Both the position numbers and the translations under genes were made by a program. The notes beneath the pieces are model-generated. The model saw nothing but the letters and a program-made list of their open reading frames with translations, was not told the origin of the DNA and made no database searches. 64,000 nucleotides of DNA from G963665185 sp963665185 (GTDB lineage Bacteria; Desulfobacterota; Desulfovibrionia; Desulfovibrionales; Desulfovibrionaceae), in the NCBI GenBank assembly GCA_963665185.2, contig CAXXPO010000009.1, positions 119,028 through 183,027 of the forward strand, read 5' to 3'. Of this stretch, positions 45,043 through 54,410 are shown piece by piece; position 1 is the stretch's first letter; each line of letters starts with the position of its first letter.

Positions 45043-45378
45043 CTAGACTGGAATATCCAGTTCTTTGATGAATTCATCCACAAACGCCATCAGGTGTTCC
45101 CGGACAACGGGATCTGCATAGGTGATGCAAGAACAACGAATCTTGTTGCGGGCGCGCACCAGAAGTTCCATTTTCAACCAGTCATCACCCGTTTCCAAAG
45201 CCATGATATACGGGCCGCACTCGTTGATGTGGGCCTTTTGTTCTTCTGTAAGCAGCGTGTTCGGAACTGGGATATAGTATATATCTTCAATGGAACCGCG
45301 CAGTTGCCTTGAATCCAGTGCATTTTTGATCTTGTCGATCTTGCCTTGATCCAATTCGTCGATGAGATAGTACCTCAT
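45043..45378 (-). CDS. Conserved-looking hypothetical protein (111 residues)
   Basis: Not recognised. A cytoplasmic, acidic protein without signal peptide or membrane segment. It begins MRYYLIDELDQGKIDKIKNAL and has 'GPYIMALETGDDWLKMELLVRAR', and two close Cys in IRCSC near 80. Codon use and length support a real gene. It starts 15 bases after hemA on the same strand, so it is probably the last gene of the tetrapyrrole operon; a link with haem synthesis is only positional. Confidence 0.75.
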   Translation of the reverse strand: MRYYLIDELDQGKIDKIKNALDSRQLRGSIEDIYYIPVPNTLLTEEQKAHINECGPYIMALETGDDWLKMELLVRARNKIRCSCITYADPVVREHLMAFVDEFIKELDIPV

Positions 45379-45393
45379 GGCATTCCTTATTTT

Positions 45394-46737
45394 TCATTCC
45401 CCGCAATCGGGGCAGGTACAGTCGTGTCCGGGGCCTTTCCGGTCGCTGTGGGCATCCTCTGGGATGGCGTCGCCATCCAGATTGAACATGCGCCGAGCCA
45501 AGTCGATAAAACGTTCGCTGGCGCCTTCTTCCTGCGCCCTGCGTTTCAAAAATATGATCGGTTCATGATGCAGCTTGCGATTGATGGACATTACAAGGGT
45601 TTCCAAAGCTTCCTGGGTTTCCAGCGAGACCTCGGGACCAAGGCGCTTGAGAGTCTTGGCAAGTTCTCGGCGGGCAATGTCCTCCCCTCTTGAAAGCATG
45701 TCCCGAATGGTGGGGGCCAGTGCCAGGGCATTGAGCCAGTCCTCGAACAGCCCGGTTTCTTCTTCGACAATGCCCACAGCCCGTTGCGCCTCATCACGAC
45801 GCTGGGCCATGTTTTCTTCGACTACCTCCTTCAGGTCGTCGATGTCGTACAGATAAACATTGTCCAGACTGTTCACATCGGGGTCGATATCGCGCGGCAC
45901 GGCGATGTCGATGAAGAACATGGGCCGGTTCTTCCGTTTGCGTAGAACATGCTTGATATCCTTGGCGGAAATGATGGCGCTGGTGGCTCCGGTGGAGCTG
46001 ATAATGATGTCGACCCTTTCGAGATTTTCAAACATATCTGCGAATTGAACAGGCGTCCCACGAAACCGTTCTGCCAGTTCCCTTGCACGGGAAAACGTAC
46101 GGTTGGCCACCGTGATATGCTCAATGCCCCCGTTGAGCAGATTCTGTGCTGCGAGTTCCGCCATTTCTCCGGCGCCGATGAGCATGGCGCGTTTTCCCTT
46201 CAGTTCTCCGAATATGGATTTTGCAAGTTCCACGGCGGCGTAGCTGATGGAAACGGCACTGGAGGCAATGGCTGTTTCGCTGCGGATGCGTTTGGCAACA
46301 AAAAAGGAACGATGCAGCAATCTGTTGAGGATGACTTTGGACGTGCCGCATTCCACGGCACACCGGTAGGCATCCTTGATTTGCCCCAGAATCTGCGGTT
46401 CGCCGACAACCATGGAGTCCAGGCTGGAGGCCACGCAGAAGAGATGATTGATGGCTTCCTGTCCCCGGTGGATATACACGTGAGGTGCAAGCTCCCGAGG
46501 TGTGCTTGCGCAGGCATCGGCCCAGACCTGAAGGATATGCTCGGACGCATCAAAGGTGGGGGCGCCGGAAACAACAATCTCTACACGGTTGCATGTGGAA
46601 AGGACAAGGGCTTCGCGAATGCGGCGGCCCACAAGTTCACGTTCCAATCCTTCTTTGTCACTCAGGGCAAAGCGCTCACGCACATCAACGTTTGCACTTT
46701 TATGGTTCAGGCCAACAAGGGTTATTTCCTGTCTCAC
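45394..46737 (-). CDS. hemA: Glutamyl-tRNA reductase
   Basis: Makes glutamate-1-semialdehyde from Glu-tRNA, the committed step of C5 tetrapyrrole synthesis. 447 residues. Catalytic Cys49 lies in LSTCNRVEI; 'VVGEPQILGQIKDAYR' near 112, NADPH-site 'MLIGAGEMAELAAQNL' near 186, and the C-terminal dimerisation helices follow. The last nine residues, HDCTCPDCGE, form an unusual Cys-rich tail. ccsA ends 12 bases upstream, so the operon runs precorrin-2 dehydrogenase, ccsA, hemA. Confidence 0.95.
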   Translation of the reverse strand: MRQEITLVGLNHKSANVDVRERFALSDKEGLERELVGRRIREALVLSTCNRVEIVVSGAPTFDASEHILQVWADACASTPRELAPHVYIHRGQEAINHLFCVASSLDSMVVGEPQILGQIKDAYRCAVECGTSKVILNRLLHRSFFVAKRIRSETAIASSAVSISYAAVELAKSIFGELKGKRAMLIGAGEMAELAAQNLLNGGIEHITVANRTFSRARELAERFRGTPVQFADMFENLERVDIIISSTGATSAIISAKDIKHVLRKRKNRPMFFIDIAVPRDIDPDVNSLDNVYLYDIDDLKEVVEENMAQRRDEAQRAVGIVEEETGLFEDWLNALALAPTIRDMLSRGEDIARRELAKTLKRLGPEVSLETQEALETLVMSINRKLHHEPIIFLKRRAQEEGASERFIDLARRMFNLDGDAIPEDAHSDRKGPGHDCTCPDCGE

Positions 46738-46749
46738 TGCCGACTCGTC

Positions 46750-47589
46750 TTAGGGGGTTGGAGGAAGCTGATTGAAGCTGTGGTGGCTGGGCATGAAAAA
46801 ATTGATGCCTACCATGGAGACCAGGCTGACAACAAAAAGCCAGGCCGCGAATTTTGCTGGTTTGCGTCCCTGCCATCCCAGTGCCAGACGCTGATGGAAT
46901 AAAAATGCATAGGCAAACCAGATGCACAGGGCCACGATTTCCTTGGGGTCCCATGAAAAAACTCGTCCCCAAGTCAGCCGGGCCCAGACAAAGCCGGATA
47001 AAACCCCTAAAGTGTACAACGGAAACCCGAAATTCACGGCAAGGGCGTTGGCTTTATCGAAAGCCGAAAGCGAGGGCATATCCTGGCCCATGCGGGGCAG
47101 TTTGGCCTTGGTTTTGATACGTTTTTCCATCCACATGAAGGTCACGCCTGCTCCGAAAGCCAAAGCGAGCAGGGCCATCGCCAGAAAAAGAGAGCCTATG
47201 TGCAGGCCGAAAAAAAGTCCGGAAAGATGTTTGGGCATGATTACCTTGCCAGTGAAGGCAAGGGACGAGCTGAACAGAAACAAGGCCAAGGGTGCGGCTG
47301 TCAGTCCCAAAAACTGCATTCGCAGCCGCCACCACAAAGCAAAGTAAATCAGCAGCAGGGTCCAGGCAAACAGGGAAAAATAAAAATTCCCAGAATTCAG
47401 CGCGGCCGATTGGGTGGTTGCGATAAGACGCAAAAGCTCCAGAGTGTGCAGGCCAAACCCAATCACGGCGGAGCTTGCACCGATCCGCCGCAATGAGGGC
47501 TTTGCACTAAGTGTCCCAGCCAAAAGAAAGCCCGTGCCTCCCAAATAAAGGAAGAAAATGGCTATTTTCAGAAACTCAGAGACATTCAT
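46750..47589 (-). CDS. CcsA/HemX-type cytochrome c assembly membrane protein
   Basis: A 279-residue protein with about eight membrane helices and the family's WWD-like segment 'TWGRVFSWDPKEIVALCIWFAYAFLFHQR' near 215-245, with conserved His at its end. CcsA proteins handle haem for cytochrome c; the related HemX is encoded next to hemA and affects HemA level. Either role fits, and position beside hemA leans to HemX-like. ATG 47589 is used (the upstream residues are hydrophilic and overlap the preceding gene); it overlaps the end of that gene by 14 bases. Confidence 0.85.
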   Translation of the reverse strand: MNVSEFLKIAIFFLYLGGTGFLLAGTLSAKPSLRRIGASSAVIGFGLHTLELLRLIATTQSAALNSGNFYFSLFAWTLLLIYFALWWRLRMQFLGLTAAPLALFLFSSSLAFTGKVIMPKHLSGLFFGLHIGSLFLAMALLALAFGAGVTFMWMEKRIKTKAKLPRMGQDMPSLSAFDKANALAVNFGFPLYTLGVLSGFVWARLTWGRVFSWDPKEIVALCIWFAYAFLFHQRLALGWQGRKPAKFAAWLFVVSLVSMVGINFFMPSHHSFNQLPPTP

Positions 47590-48253
47590 CCAGAAGCTCC
47601 GGAATGGTGGTGTGCAGCTCGGAGGGCAGCACATCCTCCAGAATGGCCGCCGATTTTTCGCGATCCTGGTTTTCAAATGCCTCCAATAGGCCTGAATGGA
47701 CCAAGTTGCGGAAAAGTGCGGAGTTGCTATCCGTGGGGTGTCCCAATTCCAGCACCATGGGGCGCAGTCGGGACATCAGGGCCAGGAAGCCGCCGTAATG
47801 AGACCCAAAATATTCATCCAACCCCTGGCGGATGCGTTTGGCCAGTGCCGGGCTTGCCCCACCTGTGGATACGGCCAGGGTAAGATCTCCCTGGCGGAAA
47901 ACAGCTGGAACAATGAAGCTGCATTTTTCCGGCTGATCCACGATATTACACAGAATGTCTCGCTCCTTACACAAATTGCTGATCCGCCAGTTCAACTCTT
48001 CGTTATTTGTCGAGGCGATGACCAACCATTTTCCATCCAGGTCATTTTCTTGAAAATCGCGGACTTCATATGTCAACAGGGGGTCACGGAGAATTTTTTT
48101 AAAATCTTCCCCCGGAGCGCGAGTGTCGATAACCAGTACTCCGGCCGGCTCGCGTTCCAGAAGGGCGCGGATTTTTCTTCGTCCCACGGAACCGGCTCCG
48201 ACGACAAGGCATTGTTTGCCACTCAAATCGAGAAAAACTGGAAAGTATTGCAT
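47576..48253 (-). CDS. Precorrin-2 dehydrogenase / sirohydrochlorin ferrochelatase-like (CysG N-terminal domain)
   Basis: Oxidises precorrin-2 to sirohydrochlorin with NAD, and may insert iron. About 225 residues, equal to CysG_A without the methyltransferase half. NAD-binding GAGSVGRRKIRALLE lies near the N-terminus; 'NIVDQPEKCSFIVPAVFRQGDLTLAVSTGGASPALAKRIRQ' is the family signature. Desulfovibrio make haem through sirohaem, so this enzyme can serve both. Start is uncertain: ATG 48253 aligns best, ATG 48262 and TTG 48271 are also possible; none has a clear SD. Confidence 0.88.
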   Translation of the reverse strand: MQYFPVFLDLSGKQCLVVGAGSVGRRKIRALLEREPAGVLVIDTRAPGEDFKKILRDPLLTYEVRDFQENDLDGKWLVIASTNNEELNWRISNLCKERDILCNIVDQPEKCSFIVPAVFRQGDLTLAVSTGGASPALAKRIRQGLDEYFGSHYGGFLALMSRLRPMVLELGHPTDSNSALFRNLVHSGLLEAFENQDREKSAAILEDVLPSELHTTIPELLDECL

Positions 48254-48372
48254 GGCGTCCATTTGTATCAAATGCGAGGTGTGCAGTAAATCCGTTCGGG
48301 ATCCATTTTGGGGGATGTGCGGTCCTGGCTGTCTCTTGCCCGGTCACTTCCCATAGGATAGTATCATACGCC

Positions 48373-49635
48373 GTGAAACACCATCTGATCATACAACTGG
48401 CCCGTTTCGGGGATCTGGTGCAGACCAAACGTCTGGTCCATTCCCTGTCCGGAGCTGGAAATGAAGTCCATCTCCTTGTGGACGGCTCTCTTGTCCAGTT
48501 GGGACGTCTTCTTTATCCACAGGCCAAAATTCATTCCATTTATGCCCATGGTCCGGGTGTTCATGGTAATCTTGGTCCGGTACAGGTTTTCGAGCACAAC
48601 CGCAAGGTTATGCAGCTGCTGGCTGATCTGAAATTCTCCCAGGTCTACAATCTGAATTTTTCCGGTCTGAACCATGCGCTTTCCCGGTTGTTTGCTCCAG
48701 AAATAGTGCGAGGGCACGGTTGCCGTGGGCGCCAGCCAGCCAGAAGCCAATGGACCGACTTCGGTTTCCGATGGGCGCGCAACCGGGCGAGCTGGGGCAT
48801 AAACCTGGTGGATTATTGGGCGCATCTGGCGGATTCCCCTCTGGCCCCGGACAAGGTAAATCCTTCTGCTATAGCCAGAGGAGGGGGCTTGGGCGTTGTC
48901 CTGGCTGGCCGAAATTCGCGCCGTTCATTACCGCCTGCCATTCTTGGCAATGTCGCCGCAGTTCTGTGGAGTTCTTCCGGACGAAAAAATATCACCCTTT
49001 TGGGCAGTGCGTCGGAAAGGGACGCGGGCAGAGAACTTGCCTCCATGTTACAACCGGCCATGCGTGACAAGGTAAACAATCTGGCAGGAAAAACCGACTG
49101 GAAGGGGCTGTTCGAAGTTGTTTCCGGATTGGACATGCTTTTGACTCCGGACACAGGAACCATGCATCTCGCCGCGCATCTGGGCACGCCGGTGCAGGCC
49201 ATGTTTCTTTCCTCGGCCTGGTGCCATGAGACAGGGCCGTATGGTGCGGGGCACACAGTCTGGCAGGTTGTGCGCTCCTGTGCTCCTTGTTTGGAATCCC
49301 AGCCCTGCCCATATGGCGTGGCCTGTCTGGAACCGTTTGGTTCGCGTGAATTTCTGCGAGTCCTTGGCAGCTGCAAATACGATCAGGGCGTACCGGGCAT
49401 GGTCGGTTTGCACAGCGGCTTTGACGCACTGGGGGCGACGTTTGTTCCATTTTGCGGGCAAGATCCCCTGGAAACTGACCGTCATGCTTTCCGGGCCTTT
49501 TTGTCCTCCCATTTGGGATTGAGACGAGAACTGGAAAAAGTTCCCCAGACACTGGCAGAGACCATGTATTTTGAAAGGGACTGGATGGCTCGTCCCTTTT
49601 TAGGCCCTTTGCCACAGGAAGGAGTTCATGGCTGA
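48373..49635 (+). CDS. Glycosyltransferase family 9 (heptosyltransferase-like)
   Basis: A 420-residue GT-B-fold enzyme of the ADP-heptose:LPS heptosyltransferase family. N-terminus 'HHLIIQLARFGDLVQTKRLV' is the GT9 start; 'LLTPDTGTMHLAAHLGTPVQAMFLSSAWCHETGPYG' is the donor-binding signature. Four Cys in 'SCAPCLESQPCPYGVACLE' are an odd addition near 305-325. It probably adds a sugar to LPS core or a protein. Start GTG 48373 has no SD; a TTGCCC-N17-TAGTAT promoter-like pair ends at 48365, so the message may be nearly leaderless. It overlaps the next glycosyltransferase by eight bases. Confidence 0.87.
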   Translation: MKHHLIIQLARFGDLVQTKRLVHSLSGAGNEVHLLVDGSLVQLGRLLYPQAKIHSIYAHGPGVHGNLGPVQVFEHNRKVMQLLADLKFSQVYNLNFSGLNHALSRLFAPEIVRGHGCRGRQPARSQWTDFGFRWARNRASWGINLVDYWAHLADSPLAPDKVNPSAIARGGGLGVVLAGRNSRRSLPPAILGNVAAVLWSSSGRKNITLLGSASERDAGRELASMLQPAMRDKVNNLAGKTDWKGLFEVVSGLDMLLTPDTGTMHLAAHLGTPVQAMFLSSAWCHETGPYGAGHTVWQVVRSCAPCLESQPCPYGVACLEPFGSREFLRVLGSCKYDQGVPGMVGLHSGFDALGATFVPFCGQDPLETDRHAFRAFLSSHLGLRRELEKVPQTLAETMYFERDWMARPFLGPLPQEGVHG

Positions 49636-50899
49636 TTCGAACAGAATATTGCTGGTGCTGCCTATGTACGGCGGGTCATTGCCCATTGGAAGGTACTGTG
49701 TCGATGCCTTGCGAAGGTTGGGCCACCGTGTGGAAGTTTTTGAGGCCCCGGACTTTTATGGCTCGTATGGCAGTCTTTCCGGGCTTGGGGTAGGCGTGGA
49801 CAAATTGGACTATCTACAAAACGCCTATCTGCAATTTTTGGGACAAGCCGTTTTGGCCAAAGTGGACACGTTTAAACCCGACCTGGTGTTGGCCATGGCC
49901 CAGGCACCTCTTTCTCGTCAGGCACTCAAAAGATTGCGCCGGGATGGAGTGACAACCGCCATGTGGTTCATGGAGGACCACCAGCTTTTTACTTATTGGA
50001 AGGCGTTTGCTCCACTGTACGATATTTTTGCAGTAATTCAAAAAGAACCGTTTACCAGCCTGCTACATGAAGCGGGGCAGACCAACACCTTGTATCTTCC
50101 GTTGGCAGCCGATCCGCATTTCCATCAGCCGCTGGAGCTGAACAGCGTGGAACGAAAGCAATGGGGAAGCGACGTATCCTTCATGGGGGCAGGGTATCCC
50201 AACCGCCGCGTAGCATTCCGCCAATTGTTGGGTTTCAACCTCAAAATATGGGGCAACGAGTGGGACGGAGATACGGCTCTGGCTCCGTACAATCAACTTG
50301 GGGGACGACGTGTTTCGCCGGAAGAATGCATCAGGATCTTTAACGCCACGCGAATCAACATCAATCTGCATTCCAGCATTCAGGCGAGGGAACTGATAAC
50401 CCACGGCGATTTTGTCAATCCGCGCACTTTTGAATTGGCGGCCTGCGGCGCATTCCAGCTTGTAGACGACAGGCAGTTGCTGGAAGAATCCTTTGCCGAA
50501 GATGAGCTTGCCCGTTTTGGATCCATGGAAGAACTCAAGGAACAGATCAGCTTTTACTTGAAACATGATAATGAAAGACAGGCCATGGCCCAAAAGGCAA
50601 GAGCAAGGGTCTTGAAGGAACACACGTATGAACGGCGCATGCAGCAACTTATGGACTTCACGGCCTCGCGCATTGTCGGCTGGCCGCCATCTGCACAAGA
50701 GGCTGTTGATTCTGTTCTGGCAGGACTTCCGTCGGAATTGCAGTTTGAAATTAACACTCGGCTACAGGAATTTGGGTTGGCTTCCCATGCGGACTTTCAG
50801 GATGTGGTTCAGGCAGTGCGGAGCAACCAGGGAATATTGAGCAGCCTAGATACCTCCATTCTGTTTTTAGATGAATGGCGCAAGCAGTATTTGAAATAA
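49628..50899 (+). CDS. CgeB-like glycosyltransferase
   Basis: A 423-residue cytoplasmic protein. 'RILLVLPMYGGSLPIGRYCVDALRRLGH' begins a GT-B fold; 'MWFMEDHQLFTYWKAFAPLYD' is like the DUF3880 region of CgeB proteins; 'VSFMGAGYPNRRVAF' and 'NATRININLHSSIQARELITHGDFVNPRTFELAACGAFQLVDDR' form the C-terminal Glyco_trans_1_2 part. The last 80 residues are helical and unassigned. ATG follows AGGAAGGAG. Coupled to the GT9 gene, so both likely modify the same acceptor, lipid or protein; which is unknown. Confidence 0.82.
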   Translation: MADSNRILLVLPMYGGSLPIGRYCVDALRRLGHRVEVFEAPDFYGSYGSLSGLGVGVDKLDYLQNAYLQFLGQAVLAKVDTFKPDLVLAMAQAPLSRQALKRLRRDGVTTAMWFMEDHQLFTYWKAFAPLYDIFAVIQKEPFTSLLHEAGQTNTLYLPLAADPHFHQPLELNSVERKQWGSDVSFMGAGYPNRRVAFRQLLGFNLKIWGNEWDGDTALAPYNQLGGRRVSPEECIRIFNATRININLHSSIQARELITHGDFVNPRTFELAACGAFQLVDDRQLLEESFAEDELARFGSMEELKEQISFYLKHDNERQAMAQKARARVLKEHTYERRMQQLMDFTASRIVGWPPSAQEAVDSVLAGLPSELQFEINTRLQEFGLASHADFQDVVQAVRSNQGILSSLDTSILFLDEWRKQYLK

Positions 50900-51115
50900 A
50901 GTCTTTTCAGAAGGCATTTTTTGCTCTTTAAACAAGGGGCTGAATCAATACTGCATCTCCTTACGATTGCATTAAAGAAATTAGGATAAATTGGGGTATT
51001 GGGAACTGCAAACCTGAATGGGACGCGTCCGAACGAGTGAAACCGTGTAAGAAAATCCCACACTTTTTCTTGGCGAAAAAAGATAACTTTTTTAGATGGT
51101 TGACGCTCAGAGCGG

Positions 51116-52378
51116 TCAGGAACGGCGTTTTCCCTTTCTGGATGGGGATGTTTCCGCTTTTTGCTTCTGGATCTTATTATACCAGACCGTGATTTTTCGC
51201 TCCAGTCCATTTTCCCGGGGTTGGTAGAATTTCCTTTCAGCCAGATCCTCTGGCAGATAATCCTGCTTTACCCAGTTTTCCGGATAATTGTGCGGGTACA
51301 GATAACCTCGGCCGTAGCCCCATTCTTTTTGCAGAGCCGTAGTCGCGTTGCGCAGATGCAGTGGCACGGGCTTCGGACCGTTTCTTCGGATTTCCTGCTG
51401 TACTGCAAGATAGGCCGCATAGCTGCTGTTGCTTTTGGGGGCCAGAGCCAGATATACGGCACACTCTGCAAGGGGGATGAATCCTTCGGGCATGCCGATG
51501 AACTCTACGGCGTGTTGCGTGCTAATGGCCAGGGGAAGGGCCATGGGATCTGCCAACCCCACGTCCTCGCTGGCGGAAAGGATCAACCGGCGGCTGATGA
51601 ACCGGGGGTCTTCACCCGACTCCAGCATGCACCCCAGATAATACAAGGCCGCATCAGGATCTGAGCCTCGAATGGATTTTATCATGGCCGAGGCAAGCTC
51701 AAAGTGGGAATCACCGCCCCTGTCACCCCGGATGACCATGTCTGGCAGGGTCTTCTTGAGATTTTCAACACTGCGCTTGTCTTTGGGAATATCTGAAACG
51801 TACTCCAGAAGGTTGAGCAGGGTACGTGCATCTCCTCCGGAAAGACCGGCAACGAAAAGCAAGCTGTCGTCGGAAAGCTCCAGTTCCAGTTCTTTGGCTC
51901 CGCGTGCGGCCACCTGTTGCAGCTCTTCCACGGAAAGCGGCCGTAAACGCAGTACATGCAAGCGGGAAAGAAGTTGGCGTGTTACAGAAAAAGACGGATT
52001 TTCAGTGGTTGATGCGATTAGTGTCAGCTCGCCAGTCTCGAGAATGGGTAGAAAAAAGTCCTGCTGTGCCTTGGAATAACGGTGCAGCTCGTCCATGACC
52101 AACAGCTTTATACCGCTAAGCTGTTTGCGCAATGCGGTCAGGCCGGTTTCCGGAGCGCTGACGCGATGGTAGGGCAGTCCGGAGTGTTCAGCCAGAAGCA
52201 TGGCCAGAGTGGATTTCCCGCAGCCCGGTGGCCCCACCAGTAAAAGGCTGGGCAGACGGGTTGAGGTGTAGAGCGTTTCCAACCTGCCACGCAGGTGGCG
52301 CTGTCCCATGAAATCATCCAAGGTGGCGGGCCGGATGCGCTCTGCCAGAGGACGGGCCATGTTCAATTCTATTTTCAT
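51116..52378 (-). CDS. rarA: Replication-associated recombination protein RarA (MgsA), AAA+ ATPase
   Basis: Clamp-loader-related ATPase that acts at stalled forks. 420 residues. 'PLAERIRPATLDDFMGQRHL' at the start, Walker A GPPGCGKSTLAML near 53, Walker B 'LLVMDELHRYSKAQQD', 'LIASTTENPSF' sensor 1, then the MgsA C-terminal domain ('IKSIRGSDPDAALYYLGCMLESGEDPRFISRR'). A basic tail ends the protein. ATG 52378 overlaps the rsmE stop (ATGA); a second Met six residues on is also possible. Confidence 0.94.
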   Translation of the reverse strand: MKIELNMARPLAERIRPATLDDFMGQRHLRGRLETLYTSTRLPSLLLVGPPGCGKSTLAMLLAEHSGLPYHRVSAPETGLTALRKQLSGIKLLVMDELHRYSKAQQDFFLPILETGELTLIASTTENPSFSVTRQLLSRLHVLRLRPLSVEELQQVAARGAKELELELSDDSLLFVAGLSGGDARTLLNLLEYVSDIPKDKRSVENLKKTLPDMVIRGDRGGDSHFELASAMIKSIRGSDPDAALYYLGCMLESGEDPRFISRRLILSASEDVGLADPMALPLAISTQHAVEFIGMPEGFIPLAECAVYLALAPKSNSSYAAYLAVQQEIRRNGPKPVPLHLRNATTALQKEWGYGRGYLYPHNYPENWVKQDYLPEDLAERKFYQPRENGLERKITVWYNKIQKQKAETSPSRKGKRRS

Positions 52379-53100
52379 GCAAATGTCCGCTGCCGGTCCA
52401 GGTAAACCATACCCAACGCCAGCAGGGCGGCTGTCTCCCATCGCAGAATGCTGTTTCCCAGTCCCGCCATGGCAAAACCGCTATCTCGCAGGATATCAAT
52501 TTCGGCAGGTGAAAAACCACCTTCCGGTCCGATGACCAGCAAGGTGCTTTTGTCCGCTTCTGTGGGGGTAAATATCTTTTGTGCCTCCCCTTCGTACAAA
52601 ACGACTTTGTGGTCGTGTTCGAAAGTCATGTTTACAAGTCCCGTCACTCCCTGAGGGAGAGTGGCTGTTTGTGGAAGCCAGGGGTTGCCACACTGTTTGG
52701 CTGCAGCGATGAATTGTTCTTTCCAGGATTCCTTTGGAACATCTGGAACTTTTCCCTGGCTGTATTCCGCCTGCCAGAAGACGATGTTCCGGGCCTCAAG
52801 TTCCACGGCCTTTTCCAATATCCAAGACCGCCTGCTGGTTTTGTTCCAGCCCATGGCCAGGGTCAGTCGTCCGGCATGGGGGCGGATATGCAGATCTTCT
52901 TGCAGCTCCAGCACGGCATGGTGCTTGGTCGTTTCCAACACCGTGAACTTGCCGACTCTTCCCTGTCCATCGATCACCCGGATCGGGGTTCCCGGACCTG
53001 TCCGCAATACTTTTATCAAATGTCTGGCTTCCGAGCCGTCCAAAATGTACGGAGGACCCCACTTTTCAGGAGCCATATAGAAAGTGTTCAGGCGTGCCAT
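52375..53100 (-). CDS. rsmE: 16S rRNA m3U1498 methyltransferase
   Basis: SPOUT-class methyltransferase. 241 residues. The PUA-like N-terminal domain ('LNTFYMAPEKWGPPYILDGSEARHLIKVLR') is followed by the knot: 'LLVIGPEGGFSPAEIDIL' and 'LGNSILRWETAALLAL' are the SAM-binding loops. gcvT is six bases upstream and rarA overlaps downstream, so the three are one unit. Confidence 0.94.
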   Translation of the reverse strand: MARLNTFYMAPEKWGPPYILDGSEARHLIKVLRTGPGTPIRVIDGQGRVGKFTVLETTKHHAVLELQEDLHIRPHAGRLTLAMGWNKTSRRSWILEKAVELEARNIVFWQAEYSQGKVPDVPKESWKEQFIAAAKQCGNPWLPQTATLPQGVTGLVNMTFEHDHKVVLYEGEAQKIFTPTEADKSTLLVIGPEGGFSPAEIDILRDSGFAMAGLGNSILRWETAALLALGMVYLDRQRTFA

Positions 53101-53106
53101 GAATCC

Positions 53107-54192
53107 TCAGGATAATTTGCTACGAGCAGTACCCTTTGTGTAGAAGGGCAGTTCAGTACGTTCGGCATCCAGCTCGACCCTGGCTCCCTTGATTCTGAAT
53201 TTTGTCCGCTCGGCTTCCGGTGCATCCACATATCCCAGGGCAATACAATGGCCCAGAGTGGGTGCGAATGATCCGCTGGTAACGTACCCAGCCTCACGTC
53301 CGCCTGCAGTCAGAATTTTGTCGTGATGGCGTGCGCTACGACGACCTTCGATTTTCAGGGCGATAAGCTTCTGGCGAACATTGTCCAAGGCGTCCTTGCC
53401 TATAAATACATTCTCCCCGCCAAGCAGGAATCCGTATCCGGCCTCCATGGGGGTGTGGTCTGTATCCAGATCCTGACCATACAGTGGATACCCCAGTTCA
53501 AGACGCAGTGTGTCACGGGCTCCAAGACCGGCAGGTTCGACAAAATCCACGGCCACAAGCGCTTCCCAAAGGGACAATGCATTGTCTGCGGGCAGGTAGA
53601 ATTCATACCCCAGTTCTCCGGTATACCCGGTGCGACTGACTATCATGGGCGCGTTCTTGAATTTCGTGGTCTCAAAATTGAAATACTTGATGTGACGGAA
53701 GGGTGCACCAAGGGCCAATTCCAACGCTTTCAGGGCTTTTGGTCCTTGCAGATCTATCTTGGCGGTTTCTGAAGAAATATTAACGAGTTCAACTTCTTCT
53801 GGGAGGTGTGATTTGCACCATGCAAAATCTGATTCTTCACATGCGCCGTTGACCACCAGCATATAATCGTCTTCGCCCTGACAGTACACGATAAGGTCGT
53901 CAAGAATGCCGCCTTTTTCATTGAGCATGAAACCATAACGACATTTTCCCACACCCAGGGTCTCCAGGTTGTGAGAAACGATTTTGCTTAAGCCCTCTTT
54001 GGCTCTTTTGCCCTTGAGTGTGAATTCACCCATATGACAGATATCAAACAACGACGCGCTGTTGCGAGTATGGTTGTGTTCGTTGATGATCCCAGTATAC
54101 TGAACAGGCATTTCCCATCCTGCAAAATCCACCATTTTGGCTTTGTGTTCTTTGTGCCAAGCATTAAGCGGGGTCATTTTCATATCGGACAA
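53107..54192 (-). CDS. gcvT: Aminomethyltransferase (glycine cleavage system T protein)
   Basis: Transfers the methylene group from aminomethyl-lipoyl GcvH to THF. 361 residues. 'TPLNAWHKEHKAKMVDFAGWEMPVQY' at the start, 'SLFDICHMGEFTLKGKRA', and 'RTGYTGELGYEFYLP' plus 'GLGARDTLRLELGYPLYGQDLD' are family marks. Start TTG 54192 is supported by AGGAGG nine bases upstream. A strong promoter lies just ahead. The other gcv genes are not in this window; no glycine riboswitch is seen in the short leader. Confidence 0.95.
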   Translation of the reverse strand: MSDMKMTPLNAWHKEHKAKMVDFAGWEMPVQYTGIINEHNHTRNSASLFDICHMGEFTLKGKRAKEGLSKIVSHNLETLGVGKCRYGFMLNEKGGILDDLIVYCQGEDDYMLVVNGACEESDFAWCKSHLPEEVELVNISSETAKIDLQGPKALKALELALGAPFRHIKYFNFETTKFKNAPMIVSRTGYTGELGYEFYLPADNALSLWEALVAVDFVEPAGLGARDTLRLELGYPLYGQDLDTDHTPMEAGYGFLLGGENVFIGKDALDNVRQKLIALKIEGRRSARHHDKILTAGGREAGYVTSGSFAPTLGHCIALGYVDAPEAERTKFRIKGARVELDAERTELPFYTKGTARSKLS

Positions 54193-54231
54193 GATGCTAT
54201 CCTCCTGGTGGATGTGTTCGCGAATCGCGTT

Positions 54232-54260
54232 ATTATGAGGGAAAAAAGTACGAAATTCAA
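54232..54260 (-). promoter_or_regulatory. Sigma-70-type promoter of gcvT-rsmE-rarA
   Basis: On the minus strand TTGAAT (54260-54255), 17-base spacer, CATAAT (54237-54232). Transcription should start near 54225, giving a leader of about 33 bases. Confidence 0.65.
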
Positions 54261-54410
54261 TAAGCGCATTCTCCCGTTTTCCGCAATTCTTGCAATTTTT
54301 TCAAAAAAACAGAACGGTACGGAAATCGTCCGAAAAAATTCCAAGGCGATTATTGGTGTCCCCAATTCATAATTCGAGACGAACCCCCTCCCTGAACGCG
54401 TTATTCGCAT

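Noticed and set aside
54193..54410. Glycine riboswitch upstream of gcvT
   Set aside because: The promoter at 54232-54260 leaves only about 33 leader bases, too short for an aptamer, and no paired glycine-aptamer features are seen.
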